From: UBA7359 sp963976795
GTDB lineage: Bacteria; Pseudomonadota; Gammaproteobacteria; Eutrophobiales; Eutrophobiaceae
Assembly: GCA_963976795.1 (NCBI GenBank)
Contig: CAXBLT010000004.1
Location: forward strand, 161,931-225,930
Direction: 5' to 3'
Length of the DNA stretch: 64,000 nucleotides
The position numbers were made by a program, and so were the translations under genes. This document shows positions 1-8,318 of this stretch, piece by piece; within the stretch, counting starts at the first letter, position 1; the number at the start of each line of letters is the position of its first letter. Under the pieces are notes generated by a model. That model was not told where the DNA came from. It made no database searches and saw nothing but the letters and a program-made list of their open reading frames with translations.

Positions 1-145
1 CAGCCTTTATAGCTTGATCATTAACCTTTACTTTATGTCCTTTGATCGCGGATGCTGCGAGTGCGCGCGTTTTATAAAAACGTGTGCACCAGAGCCATTT
101 ATCCAGACGCATCGATTCTAGCGGCTCGCCCCGTCTAGCCACCAC
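1..145 (-). CDS. hslR: Hsp15, ribosome-associated S4-domain RNA-binding protein (5' part only)
   Basis: Only the first ~48 codons lie in the window; the gene runs off the left edge. The translated N-terminus contains MRLDKWLWCTRFYKTRALAA followed by the AIKGHKVKVND turn, the start of the S4 RNA-binding fold of Hsp15, which in E. coli binds free 50S subunits carrying a stalled nascent chain after heat shock. An ATG lies at 112, but a GTG at 145 has a better ribosome site (AGGTGA six bases upstream) and gives a short N-terminal extension like that of family members, so I chose 145. It is divergent from moaB, with about 65 bases between them for both promoters. Confidence 0.8.
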   Translation of the reverse strand, partial: MVARRGEPLESMRLDKWLWCTRFYKTRALAASAIKGHKVKVNDQAIKA

Positions 146-210
146 ATTTCACCTGTGTTTTTGCTGCCGCCTGCATTATTATTATCTGAAATTAATTTAG
201 AAGTAATATT

Positions 211-741
211 ATGACTGAAAAGAAAACTGAAAGAGAGTTTATTCCACTGAATATAGCGGTGTTGACTGTTTCTGATTCACGTACGGAAGAAACGGATAAG
301 TCAGGGCAGCGCTTAGTCAACCTACTTGAACAACAAGGTCACATCCTTTATGAAAAGAAGATCGTGCCAGATGATAAATATGCGATTCGTGCTGCAGTAT
401 CGCAATGGATTGTCGATGAAGATATACAGGTGGTGTTGACGACGGGTGGCACCGGTGTGACCGGTCGTGATGGCACGCCGGAAGCGCTCAATGTCCTTTT
501 TGATAAAACAATTGATGGTTTTGGTGAGACCTTTCGTGCAATTTCATTTCAGCAGATCAAGACTTCGACAATACAATCGCGCGCGATTGCCGGCGTTGCT
601 AATGGAACGTATATATTCTGCATGCCCGGTTCAATGGGCGCTTGTGTTACTGCATGGGATGAGTTGATTCGTTTACAGCTTGATTATAGAACTCGACCCT
701 GTAATCTGGTTGAATTGATGCCGAGGTTGAGAGAAAAATAA
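211..741 (+). CDS. moaB: Molybdenum cofactor biosynthesis protein B
   Basis: A 176-residue MoaB/MogA-fold protein. The molybdopterin-binding motif TTGGTGVTGRD is at residues 77-87, preceded by the LTVSDSR strand (about 18-24) and followed by the PGSMGACVTAWDEL segment near 138-151 that closes the binding site. The family adenylylates molybdopterin or binds its precursor in the cytoplasm before molybdate insertion. Length is typical for MoaB. No other moa gene is in the window, so the gene is isolated here. It is convergent with the phytase-like gene at 760. MogA is the alternative name for close paralogues, but the length and N-terminus favour MoaB. Confidence 0.88.
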   Translation: MTEKKTEREFIPLNIAVLTVSDSRTEETDKSGQRLVNLLEQQGHILYEKKIVPDDKYAIRAAVSQWIVDEDIQVVLTTGGTGVTGRDGTPEALNVLFDKTIDGFGETFRAISFQQIKTSTIQSRAIAGVANGTYIFCMPGSMGACVTAWDELIRLQLDYRTRPCNLVELMPRLREK

Positions 742-759
742 TTAAACTCATACAAAGTC

Positions 760-1836
760 TTATTTTTCCGAAGAGTCCAGGCTAGGTATTTCGAAGTAGA
801 CAAGAAGGGTGCGCTGAAAAATATTATCATTGTCATCACTGATCATAAAAAAGCGATTGTCTTTATGCCATGCAATGCCTTCAAAATTTTCATTAAAGTA
901 ACTAGCTGAAGGGACAAGCTCCGATAATTGTTGCGCTTGTATTGAACCAGCTTCAAGTGTAATCAAATGAATAACACTAGCTAGGCCAGAAAAGATACTG
1001 GAATAAATACGTTCTAATGCAACAAGGCGATTATCAGGCAAGGTAGTTAATCCGACTAAAGAGCCATAATTTTCACTATTAGGTTTAAAGTTCCAGATAT
1101 TCTCATTAATTGTATGTAATGACAGCATGTTGTTATTCGTATTTTTTAAAGGACGTTCGGGGCCTGTAATTATGTTGAATATTGGATGAAGTGTAATTGC
1201 TTCTAATGATTTATTGGCTCCTGCGTAGTTGTCTATATCATCCAGCATATTAGCGAGTATATATTGCGAAATATAATTTCCTTCAGAGGTGAACTTAATA
1301 ATTCTTGGCTTGCGCTCAAAACTGATAACTAATTCTGTATCTCCTGCAATACCATTTTTTGCATTGTTCAATGCCAGACCTTCACTATCAGAAAATTTAT
1401 ATTTTAGCTGCTTTCCATTTTTATCTTTTAAGAAATGATAAGAATTGAGAACAAGGTTTACTAATCGGTTATTTTCAAAAGAGGGTGTTGTGTGAATGAT
1501 GAAGCCACGATCAGATAGAATCGTTAACTGTTTTTGATCGTGATCCCATGCCAATCCGGAAAATTCCATGAGGGGGAAGTCCGGGCCTGCATTTTGTTTG
1601 AGTTGAACCAGCCCTAAAACTTTGAAATTGTTTTGCAGAAGTTGCTGTAATTGAGCTTGCGGTAAATTAATTGGGTCAGCAATATCTCGAGCTGCTAAGA
1701 CGTGGCTTAGATATGTGCAGCAGAGAAACAGTAAAAACATCCTGGCCCATAAGGCAGAGACTGTTTGGTAATGAGTAAACCGGCTGCAATTGCCGTTTTC
1801 CTTTCCATTTTTATCAAACAGATTATTAAATAACAT
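760..1836 (-). CDS. Secreted esterase-like-activity-of-phytase family protein
   Basis: The protein looks like the 'esterase-like activity of phytase' family: FSGLAWDHDQKQLTILSDRG near residues 93-112 and a C-terminal echo, FEGIAWHKDNRFFMISDDND, suggest a beta-propeller whose first and last blades match. A hydrophobic stretch (MFLLFLCC...SHVLAA) implies export to the periplasm. The longest reading starts at ATG 1836 and puts about 32 residues before this signal segment; a second ATG at 1740 would start directly at it and may be the true start. The substrate cannot be told from sequence; members are often only annotated by the domain. It is convergent with moaB. Confidence 0.65.
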   Translation of the reverse strand: MLFNNLFDKNGKENGNCSRFTHYQTVSALWARMFLLFLCCTYLSHVLAARDIADPINLPQAQLQQLLQNNFKVLGLVQLKQNAGPDFPLMEFSGLAWDHDQKQLTILSDRGFIIHTTPSFENNRLVNLVLNSYHFLKDKNGKQLKYKFSDSEGLALNNAKNGIAGDTELVISFERKPRIIKFTSEGNYISQYILANMLDDIDNYAGANKSLEAITLHPIFNIITGPERPLKNTNNNMLSLHTINENIWNFKPNSENYGSLVGLTTLPDNRLVALERIYSSIFSGLASVIHLITLEAGSIQAQQLSELVPSASYFNENFEGIAWHKDNRFFMISDDNDNIFQRTLLVYFEIPSLDSSEK

Positions 1837-2021
1837 TATATAATGCTGTGAACCTTTAAAGTGTTAATAATCAAATTAATGAGAAACATTAGTTTTTCTA
1901 AATTATAAGAAGATGAATACGATGACGAGTACATTTTTTACACTAATATTATTGCCAAATTTGTTGCGTATTGGTAAATCTAAACGTGTTGTTATGAGCT
2001 GAGAAGACTATTATTACCGTT

Positions 2022-3083
2022 ATGATGTTTTTTAGAAAGAATAGAGAGATGAAGAGAACTGATAAGGTTGTGATTTTACTTGGACTGTTAATCTGTTCCT
2101 TACCTAATGCTCATGCTACGAGATATGTCCTGAGTGATTCAGGTGATACGCTGGTAGGCGAAATCATAAAAGTCAAAGCAGACCAAAGTGAAACATTATT
2201 AGATATTGCTCGTCGTAACGGTTTTGGTTATCAGGACATGAAACTGGTTAATCCAGATGTTGATACGTGGTTGCCGGTTCATGGAGAAGAGGTCACCCTG
2301 CCAGCACAATTTATTTTGCCGGTTGCACCAATGAGAGGCATTGTCTTAAATATCCCTGAAATGCGCTTGTATTACTATCCTCCTAAAATGAAGGGTAAAC
2401 CACAAGAAGTAATCACATATCCGTTAGGCATAGGCAGGGAAGGTTGGAGCACGCCTTACATGAAAACAAAAATTATAGAGAAAAAAACCAACCCAAACTG
2501 GTATCCCCCTGAATCTATCAGGAAAGAACATGAAGCAGCAGGCGATCCACTCCCTAAAATTGTTAAGGCCGGCCCCGATAATCCATTAGGTGCTTTTGCT
2601 ATGCGCTTGGGCAAGCCTGATTATCTTATCCATGGCACGAATAAACCTTATGGCATTGGAATGAGAGTCAGCCATGGCTGTATTCGTTTATACCCGGAAG
2701 ATATCGAAGCCTTATTTTCAGAAGTCTCCCTTCGGACTCCGGTCAATATAATTAATCAACCCTATAAGGTTGGTGTAAAAGACAACATAATTTACCTTGA
2801 AGCACACCCTTTTCTGGATGAAGACATAGAAAAATACGAAAATAACCTGACTAGTGTTGTCGCATTAATTATTGATATGTTAAATGATGAAGATTATGAG
2901 CTTGATTGGTCTGCTGCATATGACGCGATAAACAGCCCTAGTGGTCTGCCCATTGCAATAGGAAGACTATTACCGAAGGTGATGCAGGCAAAAGTTGGAG
3001 AAAGATTGAGCAAAGTACTGACTCAGGCAGAAAAGTTTAATTTACAATTGCAGTTAGATTCTCAGATCATTATTTCTGATTAA
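2022..3083 (+). CDS. Exported L,D-transpeptidase with LysM-like N-terminus (ErfK/YbiS/YcfS/YnhG type)
   Basis: This 353-residue protein carries a signal peptide (hydrophobic run ending NAHA near residue 32), a LysM-like segment (about 50-95) and a YkuD L,D-transpeptidase domain (about 105-245). The catalytic signature is complete: HGT at 204-206 and SHGCIRL at 217-223, with C220 as nucleophile. Enzymes of this type form 3-3 peptidoglycan crosslinks or attach outer-membrane lipoproteins to peptidoglycan in the periplasm. The neighbouring small alanine-rich lipoprotein (3256-3549) is a plausible substrate, by inference. Start is ATG 2022 or the internal ATG 2049 directly before the signal peptide. 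The ~100-residue C-terminal tail is longer than the minimal family. Confidence 0.85.
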   Translation: MMFFRKNREMKRTDKVVILLGLLICSLPNAHATRYVLSDSGDTLVGEIIKVKADQSETLLDIARRNGFGYQDMKLVNPDVDTWLPVHGEEVTLPAQFILPVAPMRGIVLNIPEMRLYYYPPKMKGKPQEVITYPLGIGREGWSTPYMKTKIIEKKTNPNWYPPESIRKEHEAAGDPLPKIVKAGPDNPLGAFAMRLGKPDYLIHGTNKPYGIGMRVSHGCIRLYPEDIEALFSEVSLRTPVNIINQPYKVGVKDNIIYLEAHPFLDEDIEKYENNLTSVVALIIDMLNDEDYELDWSAAYDAINSPSGLPIAIGRLLPKVMQAKVGERLSKVLTQAEKFNLQLQLDSQIIISD

Positions 3084-3169
3084 TTAAGAACGTCGTTTTT
3101 ATGCGACGAAATATTGTTCGGTTCGAATTTTGTCATTTAAGAACGTCACTACTGCGCATTTATGCGTTC
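3084..3169. repeat. Short direct repeat with small hairpins after the L,D-transpeptidase gene
   Basis: The 11-mer TTAAGAACGTC occurs at 3084-3094 and 3137-3147. Each copy is followed by TTTATGCG (3098-3105 and 3159-3166). The first unit folds as CGTCG (3091-3095) with CGACG (3104-3108). The function is unknown; it may be a decayed small repeat or part of the 3' untranslated region. Confidence 0.4.
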
Positions 3170-3195
3170 ACAGCAGACAAGTAGATCCTATATAT

Positions 3196-3230
3196 AAAAA
3201 AAGCCCTGATTGAATCCAATCAGGGCTTTT
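3196..3230 (-). terminator. Bidirectional intrinsic terminator between ldt and the lipoprotein gene
   Basis: A 12-bp perfect stem (AAGCCCTGATTG at 3201-3212 with CAATCAGGGCTT at 3217-3228) has a 4-base loop. The minus strand then reads seven T residues (3202 down to 3196), ideal for the lipoprotein gene; on the plus strand four T residues follow, so it may also stop the transpeptidase transcript. Confidence 0.85.
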
Positions 3231-3255
3231 AAGTATAAATTAAAGGTTTAATTTA

Positions 3256-3549
3256 TTATTTCATCATCGCTTTTTCAAACATACGATCAATCTTTGCTGA
3301 ATTTGCATTACAACATTCTAATGCCGAATCAGCCGTAGCCTGTGCCTTTGAAGCAGCAAGTGCAGCTTCCGATGCTATACCATGGCCTTTTGAAGCCAAA
3401 TTATAAGCTTCCGTTGCCTTTGACATTGCCGCCGAAGCTGCAGTGTTAGCCGCATCTATATCAGCTTGCATTTGTTTCATGTTGCCACAACCACCAAGCA
3501 TTGCGAGTGAAAGCGCAAGTACGCCAACTTTGATTATTTTTGTTTGCAT
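3256..3549 (-). CDS. Small alanine-rich outer-membrane lipoprotein (Lpp-like, alanine zipper)
   Basis: The 97-residue product begins with a lipoprotein signal peptide whose lipobox LGGC gives lipidated Cys21. The mature part is one long helix rich in Ala at heptad spacing (IDAANTAASAAMSKATEAYN), like the alanine-zipper coiled coil of Lpp-type murein lipoproteins. Start ATG 3549 was chosen over an upstream in-frame start at 3570 because GGAG lies nine bases upstream and the signal peptide then starts at once. Two adjacent Cys residues (ALECCNA) occur in the C-terminal third, which is unusual for Lpp. The protein ends in MMK; whether this Lys is linked to peptidoglycan is unknown. It has its own strong terminator. 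Confidence 0.75.
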   Translation of the reverse strand: MQTKIIKVGVLALSLAMLGGCGNMKQMQADIDAANTAASAAMSKATEAYNLASKGHGIASEAALAASKAQATADSALECCNANSAKIDRMFEKAMMK

Positions 3550-3707
3550 TGTTCGTCTCCAGTTAAACAATTGCTGAGGTCATCCCCAGATAAATAGATT
3601 TCGTCATATGATAATGAACCATTTCAGAGTGTTAATCAATTTCTAAAAGCAAAAAAATGAGACCAATTTTACTTAATTAATGTCAGTTTATTAAAGCAAG
3701 AAAAGTT

Positions 3708-4076
3708 TTAGCGACCAGCACCTGATCCTGAAGTCTTCATCCGTTTGTCATAGTGGTCAAAGGTAAAGCTGATTAAAGCATTTTCCAGACCTGACATCGG
3801 GTTTTCTTCGCAATATTCGGTAAGCCAGCCGATGACTTCATCTTCTTTCATTCTTCCTGTAATACTATAAGTTTTTTCTGTAAATACATTGTACGCTGTT
3901 AAAAAACCTTTTATGTAATGTTTATATTTATCGTTTCCATCTTTTGTCATCGCCTTATTAAAACCGAAACAGGATTTTTTGCCGACCCCCCATACTGCAT
4001 AATTCCCACTGCTATCAACAGCCAATGTAATAGAGGGCATCAATAAGAGACTGATTAAAATTGTTATAGATTTCAT
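3708..4076 (-). CDS. Secreted small protein of unknown function (Rap1a/Tai-like?)
   Basis: The 122-residue product starts at ATG 4076 (AGGA nine bases upstream), immediately before a signal peptide ending TLA. The mature part has Cys in KKSCFGFNKA and in TEYCEENP, a spacing suggesting one disulfide, and an YIKGFLTAYN helix. The layout recalls small periplasmic HdeA/Rap1a-like proteins, but I do not recognise a specific family. It ends with a short Gly/Ser-rich tail. It is followed on the same strand by an aminotransferase gene that ends upstream at 4129; no operon link is evident. Confidence 0.55.
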   Translation of the reverse strand: MKSITILISLLLMPSITLAVDSSGNYAVWGVGKKSCFGFNKAMTKDGNDKYKHYIKGFLTAYNVFTEKTYSITGRMKEDEVIGWLTEYCEENPMSGLENALISFTFDHYDKRMKTSGSGAGR

Positions 4077-4128
4077 GAGTATTTCCTCATTAATTGTTAT
4101 CATTCATCATATACATTTCTGTGTCCGC

Positions 4129-5307
4129 TCATCTAATGATTCCTTTGAAACCAGCCAGTAAGCGTTTAATCCCTGTCTCAGATGCCCCCTTGTCCAGGGC
4201 CCCGTAGGCGATACGACAATAACAGCCGTCATTCATCCCGAAGGCTTCACCTGGGATTACTGCTACTTTGTATTCTTTGATTAGTCTCTCAACCACTTGC
4301 ATGCCTGTCAGTGTCGTATTGAGTTTAACCAGAGAATAAAAAGCACCTTTGGAATCAGGTGTTGAACAGAGATTATTTATATCTTGCAACGCTGAAAATA
4401 AGATACTTCGAGTACGATCAATTTGTTTTAAATGTGACTGAGTATATGAACGTCCTAATTGCATGGCCGTAATCGCTGCATCTTGCGCAATACGGGTTGG
4501 GCAAATAAGGTATGTATCTTGTGCTTTTTTTACAGACAGCAACAGGTGTTCCGGACATATCATATAGCCAATGCGCCAACTTGCAAAACCAAAGGCCTTA
4601 GATAAGGAATAAAGTGAAATAGTGTACTGTTCTGAATTAGGGATACTTGCAACTGAAAAATGTTGAACATCGTCATAGGTAAAGTATTCATAGGCTTCGT
4701 CAGAGATATGATAGATGCCGTTATCCTGGCATAGTTTATTTATCTCACGTAATGTCGACTCTGAATAAACCACACCAGTAGGATTATTAGGGGACACGGT
4801 AACAATCGCTTTTGTTTTTGGTGTTATAGCGGCAGCTATAGCTTCTAGAGAAGGCTGGAAGTCGGTCTTTGTTTCGACGGTAACGGGTGAACAAGACAGC
4901 ATTTTGATAGCCATTTCATGATTGAAATAATAAGGGCGCAATAAGATTACTTCATCCCCGGGATCAGTAATCGCCATTAAGGCGTTCATGAAAGCCATAT
5001 TTGCGCCCGCAGTAACAACTAAACTCTGAGAGTTATTGAGATGTATATCATTATCTTGTTTAAGTTTTCTTGAGATACAAGAACGTAATTCCGGTGTGCC
5101 TTCGACCTCAGAATACCAGTTAAAATCAACTGAATATTTTTGAGAAGTCACTCTATCGAAAACGCTTTGTGGCGGTGAGTAATAAACAACGCCTTGACCC
5201 AGAGAAATCGTCCCAGGAGTTTTTTTAATTAAATTAGAAACAACGGGGATAACGGGTGATTGTATTTCCAGCATTCGATTACTGGCGGTAAATAGTTTAC
5301 TTGGCAT
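4129..5307 (-). CDS. Pyridoxal-phosphate-dependent class I/II aminotransferase
   Basis: A 392-residue fold-type I aminotransferase. Hallmarks: substrate loop SLGQGVVYYSPPQ near 35-47, cofactor-binding TAGANMAFMNAL at 99-110, SPNNPTGVVYS at 172-182, the ISDEAYEYF segment (201-209) and the Schiff-base lysine K237 in SLSKAFGFASWRIGY. The C-terminal CRIAYG arginine would bind the substrate carboxylate. It resembles aspartate/aromatic-type aminotransferases of subgroup I-alpha, but the amino-acid specificity cannot be set by reading. The gene stands alone on the minus strand between the small secreted protein and the HNH nuclease. Confidence 0.82.
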   Translation of the reverse strand: MPSKLFTASNRMLEIQSPVIPVVSNLIKKTPGTISLGQGVVYYSPPQSVFDRVTSQKYSVDFNWYSEVEGTPELRSCISRKLKQDNDIHLNNSQSLVVTAGANMAFMNALMAITDPGDEVILLRPYYFNHEMAIKMLSCSPVTVETKTDFQPSLEAIAAAITPKTKAIVTVSPNNPTGVVYSESTLREINKLCQDNGIYHISDEAYEYFTYDDVQHFSVASIPNSEQYTISLYSLSKAFGFASWRIGYMICPEHLLLSVKKAQDTYLICPTRIAQDAAITAMQLGRSYTQSHLKQIDRTRSILFSALQDINNLCSTPDSKGAFYSLVKLNTTLTGMQVVERLIKEYKVAVIPGEAFGMNDGCYCRIAYGALDKGASETGIKRLLAGFKGIIR

Positions 5308-5374
5308 TGAGTCTAAGAACTAAAATCGAAAGATTATCAGAGTTCAAGCATCTTATTCGCAGATGAAAAATTAA

Positions 5375-5944
5375 TTATGGTGAAAAAAGCATTTTTCGGC
5401 CTGAAAACTGACTTTTTAGAAACTCCATCTGATCCGCAAGAATTTTTCTATTTGATAAGGCAAGATATTCAGCCCAGTTCGGTACATAAGGTATCGCAAG
5501 TAAAGGCATGTTAGCGCGTTCAGGCGTTCGATTCCCTTTGCGGGTATTACAATGGCGACATGCTGTCACAACATTTGACCAACGATCCCTGCCGCCCTTG
5601 GATATTGGAATAATGTGATCGCGTGTTAATGCCGCATCATTAAATTTGTGTCCACAGTACATGCATAAAGAGGCATCCCGCAAGAACAATTCACGGTTGG
5701 TTAACGGGGGAATAATACGCTTATTGTGTTTGGCTGGGTTGGAACGTTTGACGGCTATTATTGAATTGATCTCAACGGTTGAACGCTGGCCAGTTAATCG
5801 ACTAGTCCCACCATGAAACGTAAACACGCTATCACCAGCAGTCCAGGCAATCATTTCTCTGCTATAAAGATTGACCGCATCTTGCCAAGGGATCCACCTG
5901 ACGGGAGAACCTGCTATATCAAGTCTTAATATTAATGGTGTCAT
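5375..5944 (-). CDS. HNH endonuclease family protein
   Basis: The C-terminal half is a zinc-bound HNH domain: CMYC (Cys94, Cys97), LTRDHIIPISKGG with D109-H110, N124 in RWSNVV, and CRHCN (Cys129, Cys132). The N-terminal ~85 residues are a beta-rich region common to a chromosomal HNH group found beside housekeeping genes in many Proteobacteria. The cellular role of that group is not established; it lacks adjacent methylase or phage genes here, so I do not call it a restriction enzyme. It is divergent from mazG. Confidence 0.75.
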   Translation of the reverse strand: MTPLILRLDIAGSPVRWIPWQDAVNLYSREMIAWTAGDSVFTFHGGTSRLTGQRSTVEINSIIAVKRSNPAKHNKRIIPPLTNRELFLRDASLCMYCGHKFNDAALTRDHIIPISKGGRDRWSNVVTACRHCNTRKGNRTPERANMPLLAIPYVPNWAEYLALSNRKILADQMEFLKSQFSGRKMLFSP

Positions 5945-6069
5945 ATCGCTTTTGTTATTGGGTAGACTTTTGTAAAGTCATTCACCATAACATCCTTTCG
6001 GGATGAAACTATAGTGTGATTGTTTTATGCGAAACATTAACCAAGGTCAAGCCTTTAAATAAAAATCTA

Positions 6070-6873
6070 ATGAAAGAACTGGAAAGATTACTCGACATTA
6101 TGAAGTTACTCCGAGATCCAGACAATGGGTGTCCGTGGGATAAAGAGCAAACGATTGATTCGATAAAGGCATTTACTCTTGAAGAAGCATATGAGGTGGT
6201 GGATGCCATTGAGCGTAATGATATCGAAGGGTTACGGGATGAACTGGGGGATCTATTGTTTCATATTGTTTTTTATTCTGAAATGGCCGATGAGAGTAAA
6301 CATTTTAATTTTCATGATGTGGTAAAGCAAGTGAATCAAAAACTTGAACGCAGACACCCGCATGTATTTTCAGACTTCAAGCTGGATAGTGTTGAAGAAG
6401 TTAAAACGCTTTGGGAACAAATAAAACAGCAAGAGCGTGATGCCGCCGCCAATGGTGCGGATAAGGAGCCAAACCATCTGCTCGATGATATTGGCAAACA
6501 TATGCCGGCTATTAAAAGAGCTGAGAAATTACAAAAACGGACAGCGACTGTTGGTTTTGACTGGACTGATAGTCAAGATATCTTAAATAAGATAGATGAA
6601 GAATTAAGCGAGCTTCGACAAGCACTCCAAGAGCCGGATAAAATCGACAATATTTCTGAGGAATTGGGTGACTTGATGTTTTGCTGCGTTAATCTTGGCC
6701 GTCATTATAAAATTGATTCCGAGGTTTCACTTCGAGATACGAATGAAAAATTTGTCAGTCGTTTTAATTACATAGAAGCAACCTTAAAAAAACAGAATAA
6801 ATCGCTTGCTAATGCGACTTTGGAAGAAATGGATGCGCTTTGGGATGAAGCGAAGGCACTTGCTAGAAAGTAA
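6070..6873 (+). CDS. mazG: Nucleoside triphosphate pyrophosphohydrolase MazG
   Basis: The 267-residue product carries two MazG domains. The first has DPDNGCPWDKEQT (about 16-28), then EEAYEVVDAI and the ELGDLLFHIVFY metal site; the second has KIDEELSELRQAL and EELGDLMFCCVN. The family hydrolyses NTPs to NMP and pyrophosphate and helps clear aberrant nucleotides and adjust ppGpp levels. Start ATG 6070 matches the family N-terminus (MKELERLLDIMKLLRDP); an in-frame GTG at 6016 would add 18 residues that do not look conserved. Neither start has a strong ribosome site. It is convergent with the BamE-like gene. Confidence 0.9.
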   Translation: MKELERLLDIMKLLRDPDNGCPWDKEQTIDSIKAFTLEEAYEVVDAIERNDIEGLRDELGDLLFHIVFYSEMADESKHFNFHDVVKQVNQKLERRHPHVFSDFKLDSVEEVKTLWEQIKQQERDAAANGADKEPNHLLDDIGKHMPAIKRAEKLQKRTATVGFDWTDSQDILNKIDEELSELRQALQEPDKIDNISEELGDLMFCCVNLGRHYKIDSEVSLRDTNEKFVSRFNYIEATLKKQNKSLANATLEEMDALWDEAKALARK

Positions 6874-6876
6874 GTG

Positions 6877-7170
6877 TTATTTAATGCGATCTCGATCCAG
6901 ATCTATGATTTTACCGTTTGAATCAAACTTTATCTCAGTAATCCATTTATCAGAACTCTGAGGTGCAGGTATGAAGAACCAGCTTTTTCGTAATATATTG
7001 TGATGATAATCAGTCTTTAGTGTTTCGTGATCTGGTGAGCCTAGCCTGTAGAGCACCTCTGCTTCTGACATCCCTTTTCTAAGCTTGATGTAATCTCGCA
7101 TATCAATCGCATCAGCAGAGGCCAAAGTCCCATAAAGTAGAATTAAAGTGAGGAGGAGGAGTTTCTTCAT
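6877..7170 (-). CDS. Small exported BamE/SmpA-like protein
   Basis: This 97-residue protein has a signal peptide (MKKLLLLTLILLYGTLASA, no lipobox Cys) followed by a BamE/OmlA-like segment, YIKLRKGMSEAEVLYRLGSPD, in which the LRKGMSEAEVLYRLG helix and the GSPD turn are the recognisable part. Proteins with this 'SmpA-like' fold bind other envelope proteins. As it is not lipidated it is not BamE itself. The C-terminus contains a two-strand KWITEIKFDSNGKIIDLD hairpin typical of the fold. The gene ends 4 bases from the mazG stop on the opposite strand. Confidence 0.6.
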   Translation of the reverse strand: MKKLLLLTLILLYGTLASADAIDMRDYIKLRKGMSEAEVLYRLGSPDHETLKTDYHHNILRKSWFFIPAPQSSDKWITEIKFDSNGKIIDLDRDRIK

Positions 7171-7245
7171 GGTGTATTTATATTTATAAATTGCCTTTAC
7201 GCCTAATAGAGTGACATTTTCCCGAGTGGTTCATTATTTCGGGAT

Positions 7246-7274
7246 AAAAAAAGGGTGCGGTTTTGAGCGCACCC
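7246..7274 (-). terminator. Minus-strand intrinsic terminator, probably the displaced folE2 operon terminator
   Basis: The hairpin is GGGTGCG (7253-7259), an 8-base loop and CGCACCC (7268-7274); on the minus strand it is followed by seven T residues (7252 to 7246). No minus-strand gene lies between it and the insertion sequence, so before the insertion it would have ended the xseB-ispA-folE2 transcript. Confidence 0.7.
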
Positions 7275-7368
7275 AATAGTCTAAAGGGGAGGAGATAGTC
7301 TACTATCTATCCTAAAGCATTTGTCATGCCATTTACGACATACTTTCATACAAAACAATGATTTATGA

Positions 7369-7376
7369 ATATTATT
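7369..7376. repeat. Left 8-bp target-site duplication of the IS1595-family element
   Basis: ATATTATT here is repeated exactly at 9396-9403, directly flanking the terminal inverted repeats. Eight bases is the duplication length known for IS1595-family transposition. Confidence 0.9.
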
Positions 7377-7401
7377 GGCGTTTATCCCTTTGACTCACGT
7401 A
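7377..7401 (+). repeat. Left terminal inverted repeat of the IS element
   Basis: It starts GGCGTTTATCCC and ends CACGTA; it matches the complement of 9371-9395 at 21 of 25 positions. The TTGACT promoter -35 box of the transposase lies inside it. Confidence 0.88.
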
Positions 7402-7418
7402 CATTAATTTAGTATACT
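7390..7418 (+). promoter_or_regulatory. Transposase promoter, -35 box within the left inverted repeat
   Basis: TTGACT (7390-7395) and TATACT (7413-7418) are 17 bases apart, a near-consensus sigma-70 promoter, 36 bases before the transposase ATG. Because the -35 box overlaps the inverted repeat, transposase binding to its own end could repress the gene (inference). Confidence 0.7.
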
Positions 7419-7454
7419 GGTTATACATTAACTAGAACAAGGTTGAACTAAACA

Positions 7455-8318
7455 ATGGATGTACTTAATTTCTTTAAAGAATTTTCTGATGATGATAAGT
7501 GTTTACATCATCTTATGGTCACTCGCTTCGGTGAAATCCTAGATTGCCCTAAATGTGGCAAAAATGGGAAGTTTCACAGGGTAAAGAGTCGTCCTGTCTA
7601 CTCTTGCCAGTTCTGCCGTCACCAGATCAGCCCAATGAAAGACACGCCTTTTGAGCGATCTCGTACTCCTTTGCAGAAGTGGTTCTATGCTATGTATCTT
7701 TTCACTACTTCCCGTCACGGCGTACCCGCTAAGGAACTACAACGCCAACTCTCTGTTACCTATAAAACAGCTTGGAGAATGGGGCATGAAATCCGAAAAT
7801 ACATGGCTGATGTAGATGGTGATTCCAATATGTCAGGTCATATTGAAGTCGATGAGTCTTTTCATGGTGGAAGAAGCGACAAAGCAGGCTTTCCTATTGA
7901 AAAGACAGCCGTATTCGGCATGATCCAACGTAATGGTGACGTTATAACTAAAGTCATTCCAAGACGAGCAAATGTACATATTCGCCCATTAATTAAACAG
8001 TACATTGATAAAGGCGCGACTGTTAGCTCTGACGAATGGGGCGGTTATCGTAAACTTAAAGAGCTTGGTTACAATCACGGTATGGTTAATCATAGCCGCG
8101 AACAATGGAAAAACGGCGTTCATCATACCAATTCAATAGAAGGTTACTGGTCACGTATTAAGAACTCTATTCGTGGTACACATGTACATGTATCAGGTAA
8201 ACATCTACAAAAATATCTAGGTGAGTTCGAGTATCGCTACAATATGAGAGCTAATCCTTCTTTGATGTTTGATCTTCTTTTAAGGGCTTTTGCGTCATGC
8301 GGGACAAGAGCGAGTTAA
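7455..8318 (+). CDS. IS1595-family transposase (ISXO2-like DDE domain)
   Basis: The 287-residue protein has an N-terminal zinc ribbon (C31-x2-C34 ... C51-x2-C54), a helical DNA-binding region with the RQLSVTYKTAWRMGHEIRK helix-turn-helix near 97-115, and an ISXO2-like catalytic domain: D133 in HIEVDESFHGG, D193 in SSDEWGGY, and HHTNSIEGYWSRIKN (about 223-237) supplying the Asn/Glu and Lys of the third motif. It catalyses cut-and-paste or copy transposition of the surrounding element. It is full length with no frameshift. Its last ~68 bases overlap the convergent 55-residue passenger gene. Confidence 0.93.
   Translation: MDVLNFFKEFSDDDKCLHHLMVTRFGEILDCPKCGKNGKFHRVKSRPVYSCQFCRHQISPMKDTPFERSRTPLQKWFYAMYLFTTSRHGVPAKELQRQLSVTYKTAWRMGHEIRKYMADVDGDSNMSGHIEVDESFHGGRSDKAGFPIEKTAVFGMIQRNGDVITKVIPRRANVHIRPLIKQYIDKGATVSSDEWGGYRKLKELGYNHGMVNHSREQWKNGVHHTNSIEGYWSRIKNSIRGTHVHVSGKHLQKYLGEFEYRYNMRANPSLMFDLLLRAFASCGTRAS

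Noticed and set aside
3256..3549. Identification as Lpp itself
   Set aside because: It has an alanine-zipper and lipobox but also an internal Cys pair, longer length and no certain peptidoglycan-linking end, so only 'Lpp-like' is supported.
5375..5944. HNH protein as a restriction or homing endonuclease
   Set aside because: No methylase, intein or intron context; it belongs to a widespread chromosomal HNH group beside core genes.
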